From Thermoleophilaceae bacterium (GTDB taxonomy: Bacteria > Actinomycetota > Thermoleophilia > Solirubrobacterales > Thermoleophilaceae): a stretch of DNA of 64,000 nt. Position 1 is the stretch's first letter. Each line of letters starts with the position of its first letter. The position numbers were made by a program, and so were the translations under genes. Under the pieces are notes generated by a model. It saw nothing but the letters and a program-made list of their open reading frames with translations. It was not told the origin of the DNA and made no database searches. The DNA lies in contig JAUJOQ010000009.1 in NCBI GenBank assembly GCA_030447725.1, positions 1-64,000 on the forward strand, in the 5' to 3' direction. Below, piece by piece: positions 17,693-28,500 of this stretch.

Positions 17693-20600
17693 GCGACCAT
17701 GAGAAACCCGACTTCGCCACCAATCAGGACGGCCGGAGAGTCGCGGACGCTCTTAACGCCTATCTCCAGTTCCTGCGGGAGACCTGGTCGGAGGCTCCTC
17801 AGATGTCGATTGCGACGGCCTACTTCAACCCTGGTGGCTACGGACTGTTGGCCAACGAGCTTGACCACCCCTCCAAGGTACGGCTGCTTCTGGGTGCCGA
17901 TCCGCAGGTGCCGGAGCAGCGGGTGCGCCCTCTCGGAGCGTCCCCCAACCCGGTTCGCGCGGCGCGTGCCCAGCTCAACCGCGCGCTGGAGGGACACAGC
18001 CGGACGCTGGAGATGGATCGGGATCTCCTCGGCTTTTCCCTCGAGGCTGACCACACGGGGAAAAGGCTGGTCGAGTGGCTGCGGTCCGGCAAGGTTGAGA
18101 TCAGGCGGCTCGAGGATGCGTTCCTGCACGGAAAGGCCTTCATCGTTGACAGCCACAACGAGGGTGTCCTGGCGGGATCATCCAACTTCACCTACGCGGG
18201 CCTGGCCACCAACATCGAGCTGAATCTCGGCCGTTACGACACCCACGTCGTCAAGCAGGTGAAGGGGTGGTTCGATGAGCTGTGGGAGCGAGCGGAGGAG
18301 TTCGATCTGGCGGCCCTCTACGCATCGCGCTTCGAGCCTCATCCGCCCCAGCTGATCTACCTCCGGATGCTTTTCGAGCGGTACGGCGCCGAGCTTGCTG
18401 CCGAGGCGGCAGCCGAGGGTGCCCCGCAGATCCACCTCACGTCGTTCCAGCGGGACGGCCTCTGGCGGGCCAAGCGGGTCTTGGCGGACCGACAGGGAGT
18501 CCTGATCGCCGACGAGGTCGGTCTCGGAAAGACGTTCCTTGCGGGGGAGTTGATCAGGGAAGCGGTCGAGGAGCGCCGCCAGCGTGTCCTCGTGGTGGCC
18601 CCGGCCACCCTGCGGGACGGGCCGTGGCGCGCGTTCCTGGACAAGTACATGCTCGCGGTGGACCGCGTGTCGTTCGAGGACCTTGTAGGCGACACGCGTC
18701 TCAACCCGGAGACGGGCACCGGACCGAAGCTGAGTTTCAAGCCTTCCGAGTACGCCATGGTCGTGATCGACGAGGCGCACAACCTGCGCAATCCCTCGAC
18801 CCATCGCGCCGCCGCGGTACGCGAGCTTCTGGCAGGGCTGCCCGCCAAGGATCTCGTCCTTCTCACGGCAACCCCGGTCAACAACTCGCTCTGGGACCTC
18901 TACTACCTGCTGGGCTACTTCCTGGCCAACGACGCGGCGTTTGCCGATGTCGGAATCCGGTCCCTCAGGGACCACTTTGCGTCGGCGATGGCCCTGAACC
19001 CGGACGATCTGTCTCCCGAGTACCTGTTCGATGTCCTCGACGCTGTCGCCGTCCGGCGCACGCGGTCATTCGTGAAGACCTATTACCCGAACGACACCAT
19101 CGCGGGACCGGACGGAAAACCCGTCCCCATCACCTTTCCGCAGCCGCGGTTGCTCAAGATCTCCTACGACCTGAACGGGGTGCTGCCCGGCTTCTTCGAC
19201 CGTTTCGCGCACAGCCTGGAGGCTCCCGCAGCCGGTGGCGAGGCCGACCCCACCGCTCTCACGCTTGCCAGGTACGCGCCGTCGCAGTATCGACGCCAGG
19301 GAGACCGCGACGCCCACGAGGTCCAGCTGGCAGGGCTGATCCGTTCGGGGCTGCTCAAGCGGTTCGAGTCGTCTGCGCATGCCTTCGCCTCAACCTGCCG
19401 AAAAATGGCTGCGAGCCATGTGAAGTTCCTGGCGATCCTTGACGAGGGACATGTCGCCACAGGACAGGCCTTGGCGGACTGGCCGGCGACGGACGCCGAC
19501 GACGAGGGTGTCGACGAGTACGTGGAGCTGAACGCCGAGCAGGTCGAGTCCACCGACGCGTATGACGAGCGAGCCCTGCGTGCGAGCGTGGAACAGGATC
19601 AGAGACTTCTCATCGAGTGGGCAGAGGAGGCGGAGGGAGTGGCGAGGGAGGCCGACCCCAAGTTGGCGGGCCTTGTGGAGGAGCTGGCCGAGATCGCCGA
19701 GCAGGCGGAGCGCGAGGGGATAGGCGCAGACGACCAGCGCGACCGCAGGAAGGTCCTCGTCTTCTCCTACTTCGCCGACACGGTGGATTGGATCCACGGG
19801 CACCTCGAGCGTGCTCTGGAGACCGACCGGCGCCTGCAGCTCTTCCGTGATCGCCTTGTCTCCTTGTCAGGGACATCCGGTTCGAAGGATCAGGTCCTGT
19901 GGGGCTTCGCTCCCCGCACCACCGATGCCCCCGACGGTCACGACGAGGATCTGTACGACATCGTCGTCACAACAGACGTCTTGGCGGAGGGCGTCAACCT
20001 GCAGCAGGCGCGGCACATCGTCAACTACGACCTGCCTTGGAATCCAATGCGCCTCGTCCAGCGTCACGGTCGTATCGACAGGATCGGCTCACCCCACTCC
20101 GAAGTGTTCCTGCGCTGCACCTTTCCCGATGCGCAGCTCGACGACCTGCTCGGGTTGGAGGCGAGCCTCCAACAGAAGATCACGCAGGCTGCGAAGTCCG
20201 TTGGAACGGGACAGGTCCTCCCGGGAAGCCGGGCAGGCGACGTCGTGTTCTCTGAAACTCGCGAGGAGATCGAGCGACTGCGCCGAGGTGACGTAGGCCT
20301 CTTCGAACAGGGTGGCACCACGCGCGGGTCGATGTCCGGCGAGGAGTATCGACAGGAGCTGCGCCAAGCCCTCGAGGATCCGGATACTGCAAGCCGGATC
20401 AAGGCTCTTCCTTGGGGTTCCGGCTCGGGCATGGTTGTACAGCGGCCCAATGCTCAGACCGGGTTTGTGTTCTGCGCGCGCGTGGGCGACCATGACCGGG
20501 CGCTTTTTCGGTACGTGGGGATGGCCAACCCCATCGAGCCGGCGGTGGTCGCTGACACGCTCGCCTGTCTGGACCATGCCCGTCCGCCGGGTGGTTTCGA

Positions 20601-21054
20601 CGCTTCGCGGGTCCTCGACGACGAGACCTACGAGCAGGCCTTTACCGCCTGGGAGCACGCCCGCACCTCCATCGAATCCGACTGGAATCGCGCAGCGGAC
20701 CCGGCCAACCTGACACCGGCGGTTCCCGCCGGGATGCGCAGAGCCGCGGAGGTCGTCCGCGATCACCGGCCGTCCGAGATGACGATCGAGGATGCCGACG
20801 CGCTCATCGATCGGCTCGAGGCCCCGTACCCCGAGCGGATCGTCCGGTCCATCCGGGCTGCTCTCGGTACCACGGAGGACCCGGTGGAGCAGGCGCGGAT
20901 GGTCGCCAGGTATGCGAGGGACCTCGGTCTGCGTCCCAGCGCGCCGCCCGAGCCGCTGCCGGAGATCTCCGAGGATGACATTCACCTCGTCTGCTGGCTG
21001 GCGATCTTGCCCGGCACGCCAGCCGACGGACCCGCAGAGTCGTCGATTGGCTGA
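17689..21054 (+). CDS. PLD-domain / SNF2-type helicase fusion
   Basis: 1121 residues. Residues 1-190 form a phospholipase D-like domain: HGKAFIVD at about 147 followed by VLAGSSNFTYAG, an HKD-type H-x-K...GSSN motif used by some nucleases. Then comes a superfamily 2 ATPase: motif I ADEVGLGKTFL near 275, VVIDEAHNLRN near 360, motif III LLTATPVNN, and the C-terminal lobe with TTDVLAEGVNLQQA, NYDLPWNP and QRHGRIDRIG near 790. It is coupled by a 4-bp overlap to the methyltransferase upstream. SNF2 helicase plus adenine methyltransferase plus PLD recalls DISARM (drmD, drmMI, drmC), but drmA and drmB are absent. Likely the translocating effector that acts on unmodified DNA. Confidence 0.88.
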   Translation: MSDHEKPDFATNQDGRRVADALNAYLQFLRETWSEAPQMSIATAYFNPGGYGLLANELDHPSKVRLLLGADPQVPEQRVRPLGASPNPVRAARAQLNRALEGHSRTLEMDRDLLGFSLEADHTGKRLVEWLRSGKVEIRRLEDAFLHGKAFIVDSHNEGVLAGSSNFTYAGLATNIELNLGRYDTHVVKQVKGWFDELWERAEEFDLAALYASRFEPHPPQLIYLRMLFERYGAELAAEAAAEGAPQIHLTSFQRDGLWRAKRVLADRQGVLIADEVGLGKTFLAGELIREAVEERRQRVLVVAPATLRDGPWRAFLDKYMLAVDRVSFEDLVGDTRLNPETGTGPKLSFKPSEYAMVVIDEAHNLRNPSTHRAAAVRELLAGLPAKDLVLLTATPVNNSLWDLYYLLGYFLANDAAFADVGIRSLRDHFASAMALNPDDLSPEYLFDVLDAVAVRRTRSFVKTYYPNDTIAGPDGKPVPITFPQPRLLKISYDLNGVLPGFFDRFAHSLEAPAAGGEADPTALTLARYAPSQYRRQGDRDAHEVQLAGLIRSGLLKRFESSAHAFASTCRKMAASHVKFLAILDEGHVATGQALADWPATDADDEGVDEYVELNAEQVESTDAYDERALRASVEQDQRLLIEWAEEAEGVAREADPKLAGLVEELAEIAEQAEREGIGADDQRDRRKVLVFSYFADTVDWIHGHLERALETDRRLQLFRDRLVSLSGTSGSKDQVLWGFAPRTTDAPDGHDEDLYDIVVTTDVLAEGVNLQQARHIVNYDLPWNPMRLVQRHGRIDRIGSPHSEVFLRCTFPDAQLDDLLGLEASLQQKITQAAKSVGTGQVLPGSRAGDVVFSETREEIERLRRGDVGLFEQGGTTRGSMSGEEYRQELRQALEDPDTASRIKALPWGSGSGMVVQRPNAQTGFVFCARVGDHDRALFRYVGMANPIEPAVVADTLACLDHARPPGGFDASRVLDDETYEQAFTAWEHARTSIESDWNRAADPANLTPAVPAGMRRAAEVVRDHRPSEMTIEDADALIDRLEAPYPERIVRSIRAALGTTEDPVEQARMVARYARDLGLRPSAPPEPLPEISEDDIHLVCWLAILPGTPADGPAESSIG

Positions 21055-21829
21055 GGACGCCCCACGCATCCTCGCAGCGGACTGGACGGGTGCCAGGGAG
21101 CCGGTCCGGAACCTCTGGCTGGCCGAAGCCGAGTCCGGGGCGCTCCTCAGCCTCGAGGCGTTCCGGCTACGCGACGATCTCACCGACCGGCTGCTCCGGA
21201 TCGCCCGAGAGTCCCGGGACGTCGTGGTTGGGCTCGATTTCGTCTTCTCGCTGCCGGAAGCCTTCCTAAGGGATCAGGACCTCGAGTCGGCCGCCGCGTT
21301 GTGGTCGCACATGGACCGGAAGGCGGACGAGTGGCTGTCGCCCCGCCTGCCATTCTGGGATCGCAAGAAGCCCGCGATCGAGCAGGAGTTCCGCCAGACC
21401 GACCTCGACGTGGCGAAGGCGGCCGGGAAGCACCCGACCTCCCCCTTCAAGCTTGTGGGGGCAGACCAGGTCGGGCGTGGGTCGCTGCGGGGAATGGAGC
21501 ACCTGATCCGACTCGGCGAGGAGTTCGCGATCTGGCCCTTCTCGGTTGGCCGGCGGCTCGTGGTCGAGATCTACCCGGGGGTCCTCGTGGACAAGGTCGT
21601 CAAGAGCGACTCGGCCGCGCTCGCCGCCCGTGTACGCGACGACGAGCGCGTGCCTGTCGACTGGAAGGCGCACGCCGCGTGTTCCCAGGATGCCTTCGAC
21701 GCTGCCATGTCGGCATTGCGGATGGCTGAACACGCGGCCGACTTCGACGCCTTGGAGCCTGCGCCGACGGGATCCTCCTACGCCCTGGAGGGGCGGATCT
21801 GGACGCCACATGAGGGGGAGGAGCCGTGA
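21047..21829 (+). CDS. DUF429-like protein (predicted RNase H-fold)
   Basis: About 260 residues from TTG 21047, overlapping the end of the helicase gene by 8 bp; no ATG/GTG fits better because homology begins at once (RILAADWTGAR). DUF429 proteins have an RNase H-like fold and start with a beta strand carrying an Asp (AADWTG here) and a second DVVVGLDFVFSLP with another Asp. Later LVVEIYPGVLVDK and SQDAFDAAMSALRMAEHA match the family, in which a DAFDAA-type segment supplies an acidic residue. Activity of the family is unproven; a nuclease is predicted. Tight coupling on both sides places it in the defence operon. Confidence 0.75.
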   Translation: MAEDAPRILAADWTGAREPVRNLWLAEAESGALLSLEAFRLRDDLTDRLLRIARESRDVVVGLDFVFSLPEAFLRDQDLESAAALWSHMDRKADEWLSPRLPFWDRKKPAIEQEFRQTDLDVAKAAGKHPTSPFKLVGADQVGRGSLRGMEHLIRLGEEFAIWPFSVGRRLVVEIYPGVLVDKVVKSDSAALAARVRDDERVPVDWKAHAACSQDAFDAAMSALRMAEHAADFDALEPAPTGSSYALEGRIWTPHEGEEP

Positions 21830-24800
21830 TGAAGCACCTGACGCAAAGGGTTGCCTGGCACGACCGGGCGTGGAATGGCAGTGTGTGTGCCACCCCGGCC
21901 GAGAACTCGTATTGCCTCGCGCTGGACCGCATCCACGAAAAGCGCGACGACGCGTACGAGACGAGTGTCGCGGCGACGCCGTTTTCGGAACTGCCGCCCG
22001 AGGCCCTGCCGCCGTGTCGGGGCGAGTCGGGTGCCTTCATGAGCACCGCCGCATGGACTCGCATCATCGAGCACCCGTACCAGAACCTGAAGGCCACCGA
22101 GGCGACCCACGGTCACCTACGGCCGACCCCGGTCCCGGTGCCGCCCTTCGCCACCTTCGCAATTCCTTTCGACAGGATGCTCAGTGCCCGTCAGGATGAG
22201 ATCCAGGAGGGATTGCCCGAGCGTCTGCCCGACGACCAAGAGGCGCCTTTCAAAAACGGGAGTGCATGGGTTTTTGGGAGGCGCCGACAGGAGGGTCTGC
22301 TCGAGAACTTCTTCGCGCCCGTCGAGGAAGAGAACCCCCTTGTCTTCTTCTACACGAAGGAGGGCCAGCCGATCTCGGATTCCATAACCCGTCTGGTCGT
22401 CGGGGTCGGGCGCGTGTCCCGAATCGGGAGGCCGATCGAATACGAAAGCGAGGGCAGCCGGGCGATGCCACCGGTCTGGGAGCGCCTTGTCCACCACACG
22501 ATCCGGCCGGAGGGGAGCGACGGGTTTCTGCCTGCCCTATCACGCCTACCTCGAGCCGACCGGTGATCCCGACGAAGACGACCGGCGCCGTCTGCTGCTC
22601 CGCGAGATCGCGGTCACACCAGAGCCTTCGCACGTCCGGTCCTTCTCCTACTTCTCGGAACACGCGACACCGGACGTCGCCCTGTCGACGCTGGTGAGAT
22701 GCCTCGATGCCGTACGGCGAATCCAGGCTCACGGGATCGCCGAGGGACCGTGGGCCGAGCGTGAGGACTGGCTCAACGAGCAGATCGCCAGGACGTGGCT
22801 CGACCGGGGAGCCTTCCCCGGGCTCGGGTCAGCCCTTGAGGCGCTGGGCATGCGTCTGGGAACCGCGCTTGCCCACGAACTGGTCGCGTCGGACACGCTC
22901 GACCCGGATGTCGATCCCTGGCCAACGGTCGACGCCCTCCTCCGGGGGGACCGCGAACCGCCAAGCAGTGCATACGCCGCCGATCTTGCGTCCGTCCGCC
23001 CGACCTGGGGCAAGCTGACACAGCCCCGACGTGCCCTTTTGGAACTGCTGTCCCGGTTCGCCCTTTCGCCGAATCAGGCGAAGCGGTGGTTTGATCACAA
23101 GCGTCGGAGCGCTGCAGCGAGCGTCGCGGTCACTGACCAGGAGGCGCTGCAGAATCCCTACCGGATCGCGGAGTGTGATCTGGGCGATATGGACACGCCC
23201 GCGGTGTCGCTGGGGGTCATCGACCGGGGGCTCTTTCCCGACGCGACGATCGCTGCGAAGTTCCCCGTTCCCGAGCCTTCCCGCGCCGAGTCGGCGGGGG
23301 ACCGTCGGCGCGTGCGTGGAGCGGTGGTTTCGACGTTGAGGCAGGCTTCTGAGGAAGGTGACAGCCTGCTGAGCGCCGTCGAGGTTCTGACGCGCATGGA
23401 ACGACTGGACCTCGCGCGGCCCTGCGCCGTGCCGCTGGACTGGTTTCCCGGCAACGCCGAGTTCCTGGACGGCGTCATTAGCCAGTCCGATGTCGATCTT
23501 CCCGGACAGGGCGACGAGCGAGTCGTGGTTCCTGCGCTTCAGCTCGCGGTGCATGCAGACACGGAAGGCAGGCTCGCAAAGCGTCTGCTCAAGCGTGCTG
23601 CAAGGGCGGTTCCCTCAGTGCGTGCTCCCTGGAGGGACTTGTTGATAGAGGCGATCAGGGCCAGCGGGGTGGAGGTCGACACGGCCGAGCCAAGGCATGC
23701 AGATGCCCTGCTCGAACAGGAAAACGCACTGGAGCGGATTGTGACGCGCCGGCTTGGCGTCCTCGTAGGGAGGGCAGGAACGGGAAAGACCTCCGTGCTG
23801 GGCGCGCTCGTCCGCTGCAAGCCCATTGCCGAAGACGGAGTGCTGCTGCTCGCACCGACCGGAAAGGCGAGAGTGCGCCTGCAGCGTGCTACGGGACGTG
23901 ACGCCCGGACAATCGCCCAGTTTCTCTACCAGCTGGGCCGCTATGACGGCGCGAGACAGCGACCGCTGTTCCACGGCGAGGAACGCCATCGCCAGGAGAA
24001 GACGGTCGTCATCGACGAGTGCTCGATGCTGACCATGGACGACCTGTTCGCGGTCTTGGAGGCGCTGGACCTCGGCCATGTGGAACGACTGATCCTTGTA
24101 GGCGACCCCAACCAACTGCCTCCCATCGGGGTCGGCCGTCCCTTCGCCGATCTGATCGGAGTCTTGGACGAACCAGCAAACGACGACGAAGTCGCGGGAC
24201 GGGAGGCACTCGCCAGGCTGACGGTCGAGGTGCGGACCGCTCTCGGCGGACCGTCGGATGCCCTGCGCTTGGCGGCATGGTTCACGAATGAGCCGCAGCC
24301 CAAGGACGCCGACCGGGTCCTGAGCGACTTGGATTTGGGGGAGAACTTCAACGACCTCGAATATTGTCACTTGGAAGACTCCCGAGGAGTTGCGGGTTCG
24401 AATCGCCCAGCAGCTGCAGGCGCAGCTCGGCCTCTCTGCTGCCGACGATGTTGCGGCGTTTGACCGCGCGCTCGGGCTGACGCCGGAGGGGTGGGTGCCT
24501 TTCAATGATCCCGACGGCGTCGAGCGATTTCAGGTGCTGTCACCGGTTCGTATGCACGCCCACGGCGTGCACGATCTCAACCGCTGGTTTCAGCGACGGT
24601 TCAGGCCACAGGGCGAATGGGCTGACACGCTCGGCGACGAGCAGATCGGTCGCAAGGACAAGGTGATCCAGCTCCGGAACCAGAAACGCAAGGGCTGGAG
24701 CCCGTCCACCGGACAGCAGGAGGAGTACCTCGCCAATGGTGAGATCGGGACCGTCGCCAGGGTGAAGAACAAGTGGTTCGATATCGCCTTCGCCGGACGA

Positions 24801-25504
24801 CCAGAGATCCGATTCGGCTACCGGGAAGTTCGTTCGGCGAGGACGGCGGCCCCCTCGAGCTGGCCTACGCCCTGACGGTCCACAAGGCCCAAGGCAGCGA
24901 CTTCGGGGTCGTTTTCCTCGTGCTGCCCAACACCCGCATGCTCTCGCGTGAGCTCCTTTACACGGGCCTCACCAGGGCCAAGTCGAAACTCGTCCTGCTA
25001 GTCGAGGGTGACGATGCATCCTCGCTGCACAACTTCACGCTGCCGGAGTCGTCTGAGACGGCCCGTCGAAACACCAACCTCTTCAGATCCGCAGTACGGG
25101 AAGATGCCGACCAGACTCCGTACGCGGAACACCTCATCCATCGCTTGGCCGACGGGCGGATGGTGCGCAGCAAGTCAGAACTCGCAGTGGCGATCGAGCT
25201 GCAGCGGCTGGGCCTGTGGGACAGATGCCAGTACGAGAGGGTCCTCGAGGGAACCGTACGTGCCGGCCGCCTACGACCCGATTTCACCTTTATCGACGCC
25301 GGGGGAGACGCGCTTGTCTGGGAGCACCTGGGGATGCTCTCGAAGCGCAGCTACCGGGAATCGTGGGAGTGGAAGCTGCAGTGGTACGCCGACAACGGGT
25401 ACGAGTTCGGCGTGAACCTGTTCACGACGGAGGACGCTCCCGACGGCGGGCTCGCTCAAGAGTCCATCACAAAGGTGGCCGAGCAGATCGCGGACGAGCT
25501 GTGA
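21829..25504 (+). CDS. RecD-like helicase with C-terminal PD-(D/E)XK nuclease, interrupted by three indels
   Basis: Starts at ATG 21829 in a TGATG overlap with the DUF429 gene, with GGGGGAGGAG just upstream. Read through three indels it gives about 1225 residues. Breaks are at 22522-22524 (extra G; DGFCLPYHAYLEP restored), about 24361 (extra T; DLEIVTWKTPEEL restored) and 24823-24825 (missing G; GYRGSSFGEDGG restored). The helicase core has Walker A GRAGTGKTSVLGAL, APTGKARVRL, Walker B VVIDECSMLT, GDPNQLPPIG and the RecD motif AYALTVHKAQGSDF with LLYTGLTRAKSKLVL. After the helicase, MVRSKSELAVAIEL, LRPDFTF and ALVWEHLGML form a PD-(D/E)XK nuclease signature. Last gene of the rightward operon; expected to unwind and degrade DNA. 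Confidence 0.8.
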
Positions 25505-25563
25505 AGGACCACCATTTCTTGTCGCCCGCGGTAGGCGCGGATGAGAACGGTGGACGGGGGCTG

Positions 25564-28500
25564 CTAGGACGCGGCTGCCCAGTCCCGCAGTGACACCTCA
25601 ACCCCCGTTCGGCAGAACACGAAGACCACCTCCCGCACGGCCAGCCCAGTGGAGGCCCCCACCGCCTCCGCGTACACCTCGGCCTGCCCAGAATGGTGCT
25701 CCAGCGTGAAGGCCTCATGCGCCGCCGTTTCGCCGCTCACATCATCCGTCTTGAAGTCCACGACCACGAGCTGCTCCCCCTCGCGGTAGACCAGGTCGAC
25801 ACGTCCTGTGCCGAACCCTCCGTTCCGCGTCACCGTGAACGGCACCTCTCGATACCACCCGTCCGATGCGAGCGCACGAGCCATCGCGCCGCTGTCAAGG
25901 CACCGACGAGCCATCTCGCCCACGAGGCCTGCATTGTCGCGTAGCCCCGCCTCCGCGCACGCCGCCTCGGCCACCTCGTCGAGATCCTCGGCACCGGGCA
26001 GTGCCACGCGCTCCATGACGAGATGCAACGCATCGCCGATTGGCAGCGGCGGCCCCTCGGACACCAGCAGCGTCGACGCACTGTGAGACGCCTCGGCGGC
26101 AAGTGGGCGCACGGCCCGCTCGACGCTGGAAGCGACCGCGATCTCGAGATCCTTGCGCGCGGCACGAATCAGCTCGTCGTGCTCGCCGATCCAGCGCTCC
26201 CGCTCGTCGACTGCGCGGGTCAGCGCTTCGGCCTCGACCTCGCCGGACGGTGCCTCCTCGACCTCGGGCGCGGGCGGCAGCTCGTCGGCCGCGAGGATCC
26301 ATGCGCCGTCGGCCGCTACCTCGTGTCCGTGCTCCTCGGGAAGAAGCGGCCCGAGCGCCTTCATGAACGGCCCCGCCGCTCCCTTGCCTTCGATGCAGGG
26401 CACGATCAGGTGGTCGCGCGCTCGCGTGGCAGCGACGTAGAGCAGACGGATGCGCTCCGCCTCGAGGGCGCCTTTCTCTGCCTCCCATTCGTCCTCGTAT
26501 CCGGGCGTCTCGTAGTGGCCGGTGCGCCCCATCCCGCCGCTCCCTACGCGGAAATGCAGCTGGTGCCCAGCCTCGTCCGGAACGGGCTCGCGCGAGCCTC
26601 TCCCACGCGAGCTGAGGTTGGCCAGCACCACGATCGGGAACTCGAGCCCCTTCGAACCGTGCATGGTGAGTAGGCGAACTACGTCGTCGGTTTCTTCGGC
26701 GATTCCCGCGTCCACCTCCGTCGCTTCGTTCTCGGTGCTTTCGGCGAGCCAGCGCGCGAAGGAGCGAAGGCCGCCGCCGCCGGCCGCCGTGAACGCGCGC
26801 GCCTGGTCGACGATCGCCAGCAGGTTGGCGGCGGCCTGCGGGCCGTCCGGGAGTGTGAGCGCGAACTCCACCAGCCGGCTCTGCTCGACAGTGTGCTGGA
26901 CAAGCTCGGGCAGGCTCGTGCGCCCGCGCGAGCGGTGCAGCTCGCGCAGCATGGCGAAAGCCTCCATCACGGCCTCGGAGTCGCTCTTCGCGTCGGGGCG
27001 GTAATCGAAGGCACCGCCCGTGGCCTTGTGTACTACGAGATCCTCATCGGAGCAGCCGAAGGCGCTCGAGCGCAGCGCCCCGACGAGGCTGAAGCGGTCG
27101 GTCGGATCGTCGATCGCACGCAGGATCGCGACCAGATCGCGCACCTCCTGGCGGGCGAAGTAGTCGCGGCTTCCCTCGTGGCGGTGCGGGATGCCGGCGA
27201 GCGCGAGCGCTTCCTCGTAGCTGCCGAGGCCCGTACGGGCGGGCAGGGGGATCGCGATGTCGCGCCATGTGGCCGCGCGCACCTCCTTGGTCACGCGGTC
27301 GCGCACCGGCCAGTGGTCCTCGATCACGGCTTGGTGCAGCAGCGCGGCCACTCCCCGCGCCTCGTGCTCCCGGACGCCATTGGCATTCAGCTCGCTGCTC
27401 CCGCCGCGCAGGACGATCACGGGCGGGCGGCCGATCCCGAGGTCGCCGCTGGCTGGGACGAGCGGGACGTTCGGGGGCTGGATGCCCGGCTCCTCGACCA
27501 GCAGTTCGTCGAAGACGCTGTTCACCCAGTCGATGACGCCGGACCCCGAGCGGAAGTTCTGCACGATCTGGCGAAGCCCCGGCGCCAGCAGGCCGCGCTT
27601 GACCTCGTCATAGATCGCCAGGTCTGCGCGGCGGAAGCGGTAGATTGCCTGCTTGGGATCGCCGACCACGAAGAGCTTTCCGGGCGCCGGCCGAAGCGCG
27701 CGCCAGTCGGTTCCCTCCTGGCCGTCGCTCGTGAGGTAGGCCGCCATCTCAACCTGGATCGGATCGGTGTCTTGGAACTCGTCGATCAGCAGGCAGGCGA
27801 AACGGCGCTGGAAGTAGCGGCGGACCTCGAGGTTGTCTCTAAGCAGGTTGCGCGCCCAGATGAGCAGATCGTCGAAGTCCGCCACCCCCTGTTCGCGGCG
27901 CGCGCGCTCGTAGTCCGCGACGAACCTGGCGACGTGGGGGACGGCGCCGAGCAGCGCGACGCTGCGCAGCTCGTCGCGGAGGCGCTCACGTATCTCGCAG
28001 TACTCCCGCAGGAGGTCCTTCATCGCCTTGCACTCGCCCTCGGGCCAATGGCCGGCCTTCCCCGAGTTGGGGCTCACACCCGGCGCGGCCAGCGCAACCA
28101 GCCGCTCTCGGGCGCCAGCACTCAGCCCCTGCTCGGCACTCAGCCGCGCGAACCGGATCACCTTCCGCAGCCCCGGCAGCGCCTTGTCCTCCGCATCGGT
28201 GCACGCGCCCTCGTAAGCCTCGAGCTGGCGCACGTTCTTCTTCAGCCACGTGGTCAACTCCGCCGCGTCGGGAGAGGGCATGGCGAAGTCAGCTAGCGGC
28301 AGCAGAAACCGCTCGCGATGCAGCACCTCGGCGGTCTCGCGCAGCTCGTCGAGCCCGAAGCCGATGTTCAGCCCGCGCGCGATCTCGGGGTGGTTGCCGG
28401 CCATCAGCTCGTCGCGCCAGTCGCTGTAGGCGGAGCCGAATGAGAGCGTGGCCTCGAGGTCGCCCATCACGGCGAAGCCGGGATCGACTCCGGCCTCGAC

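Noticed and set aside
24388..24410. GGGTTCGAATC, resembling a tRNA T-loop
   Set aside because: It lies inside the RecD-like coding sequence (restored frame RVRIAQQ) and no acceptor or anticodon stem can be folded around it.
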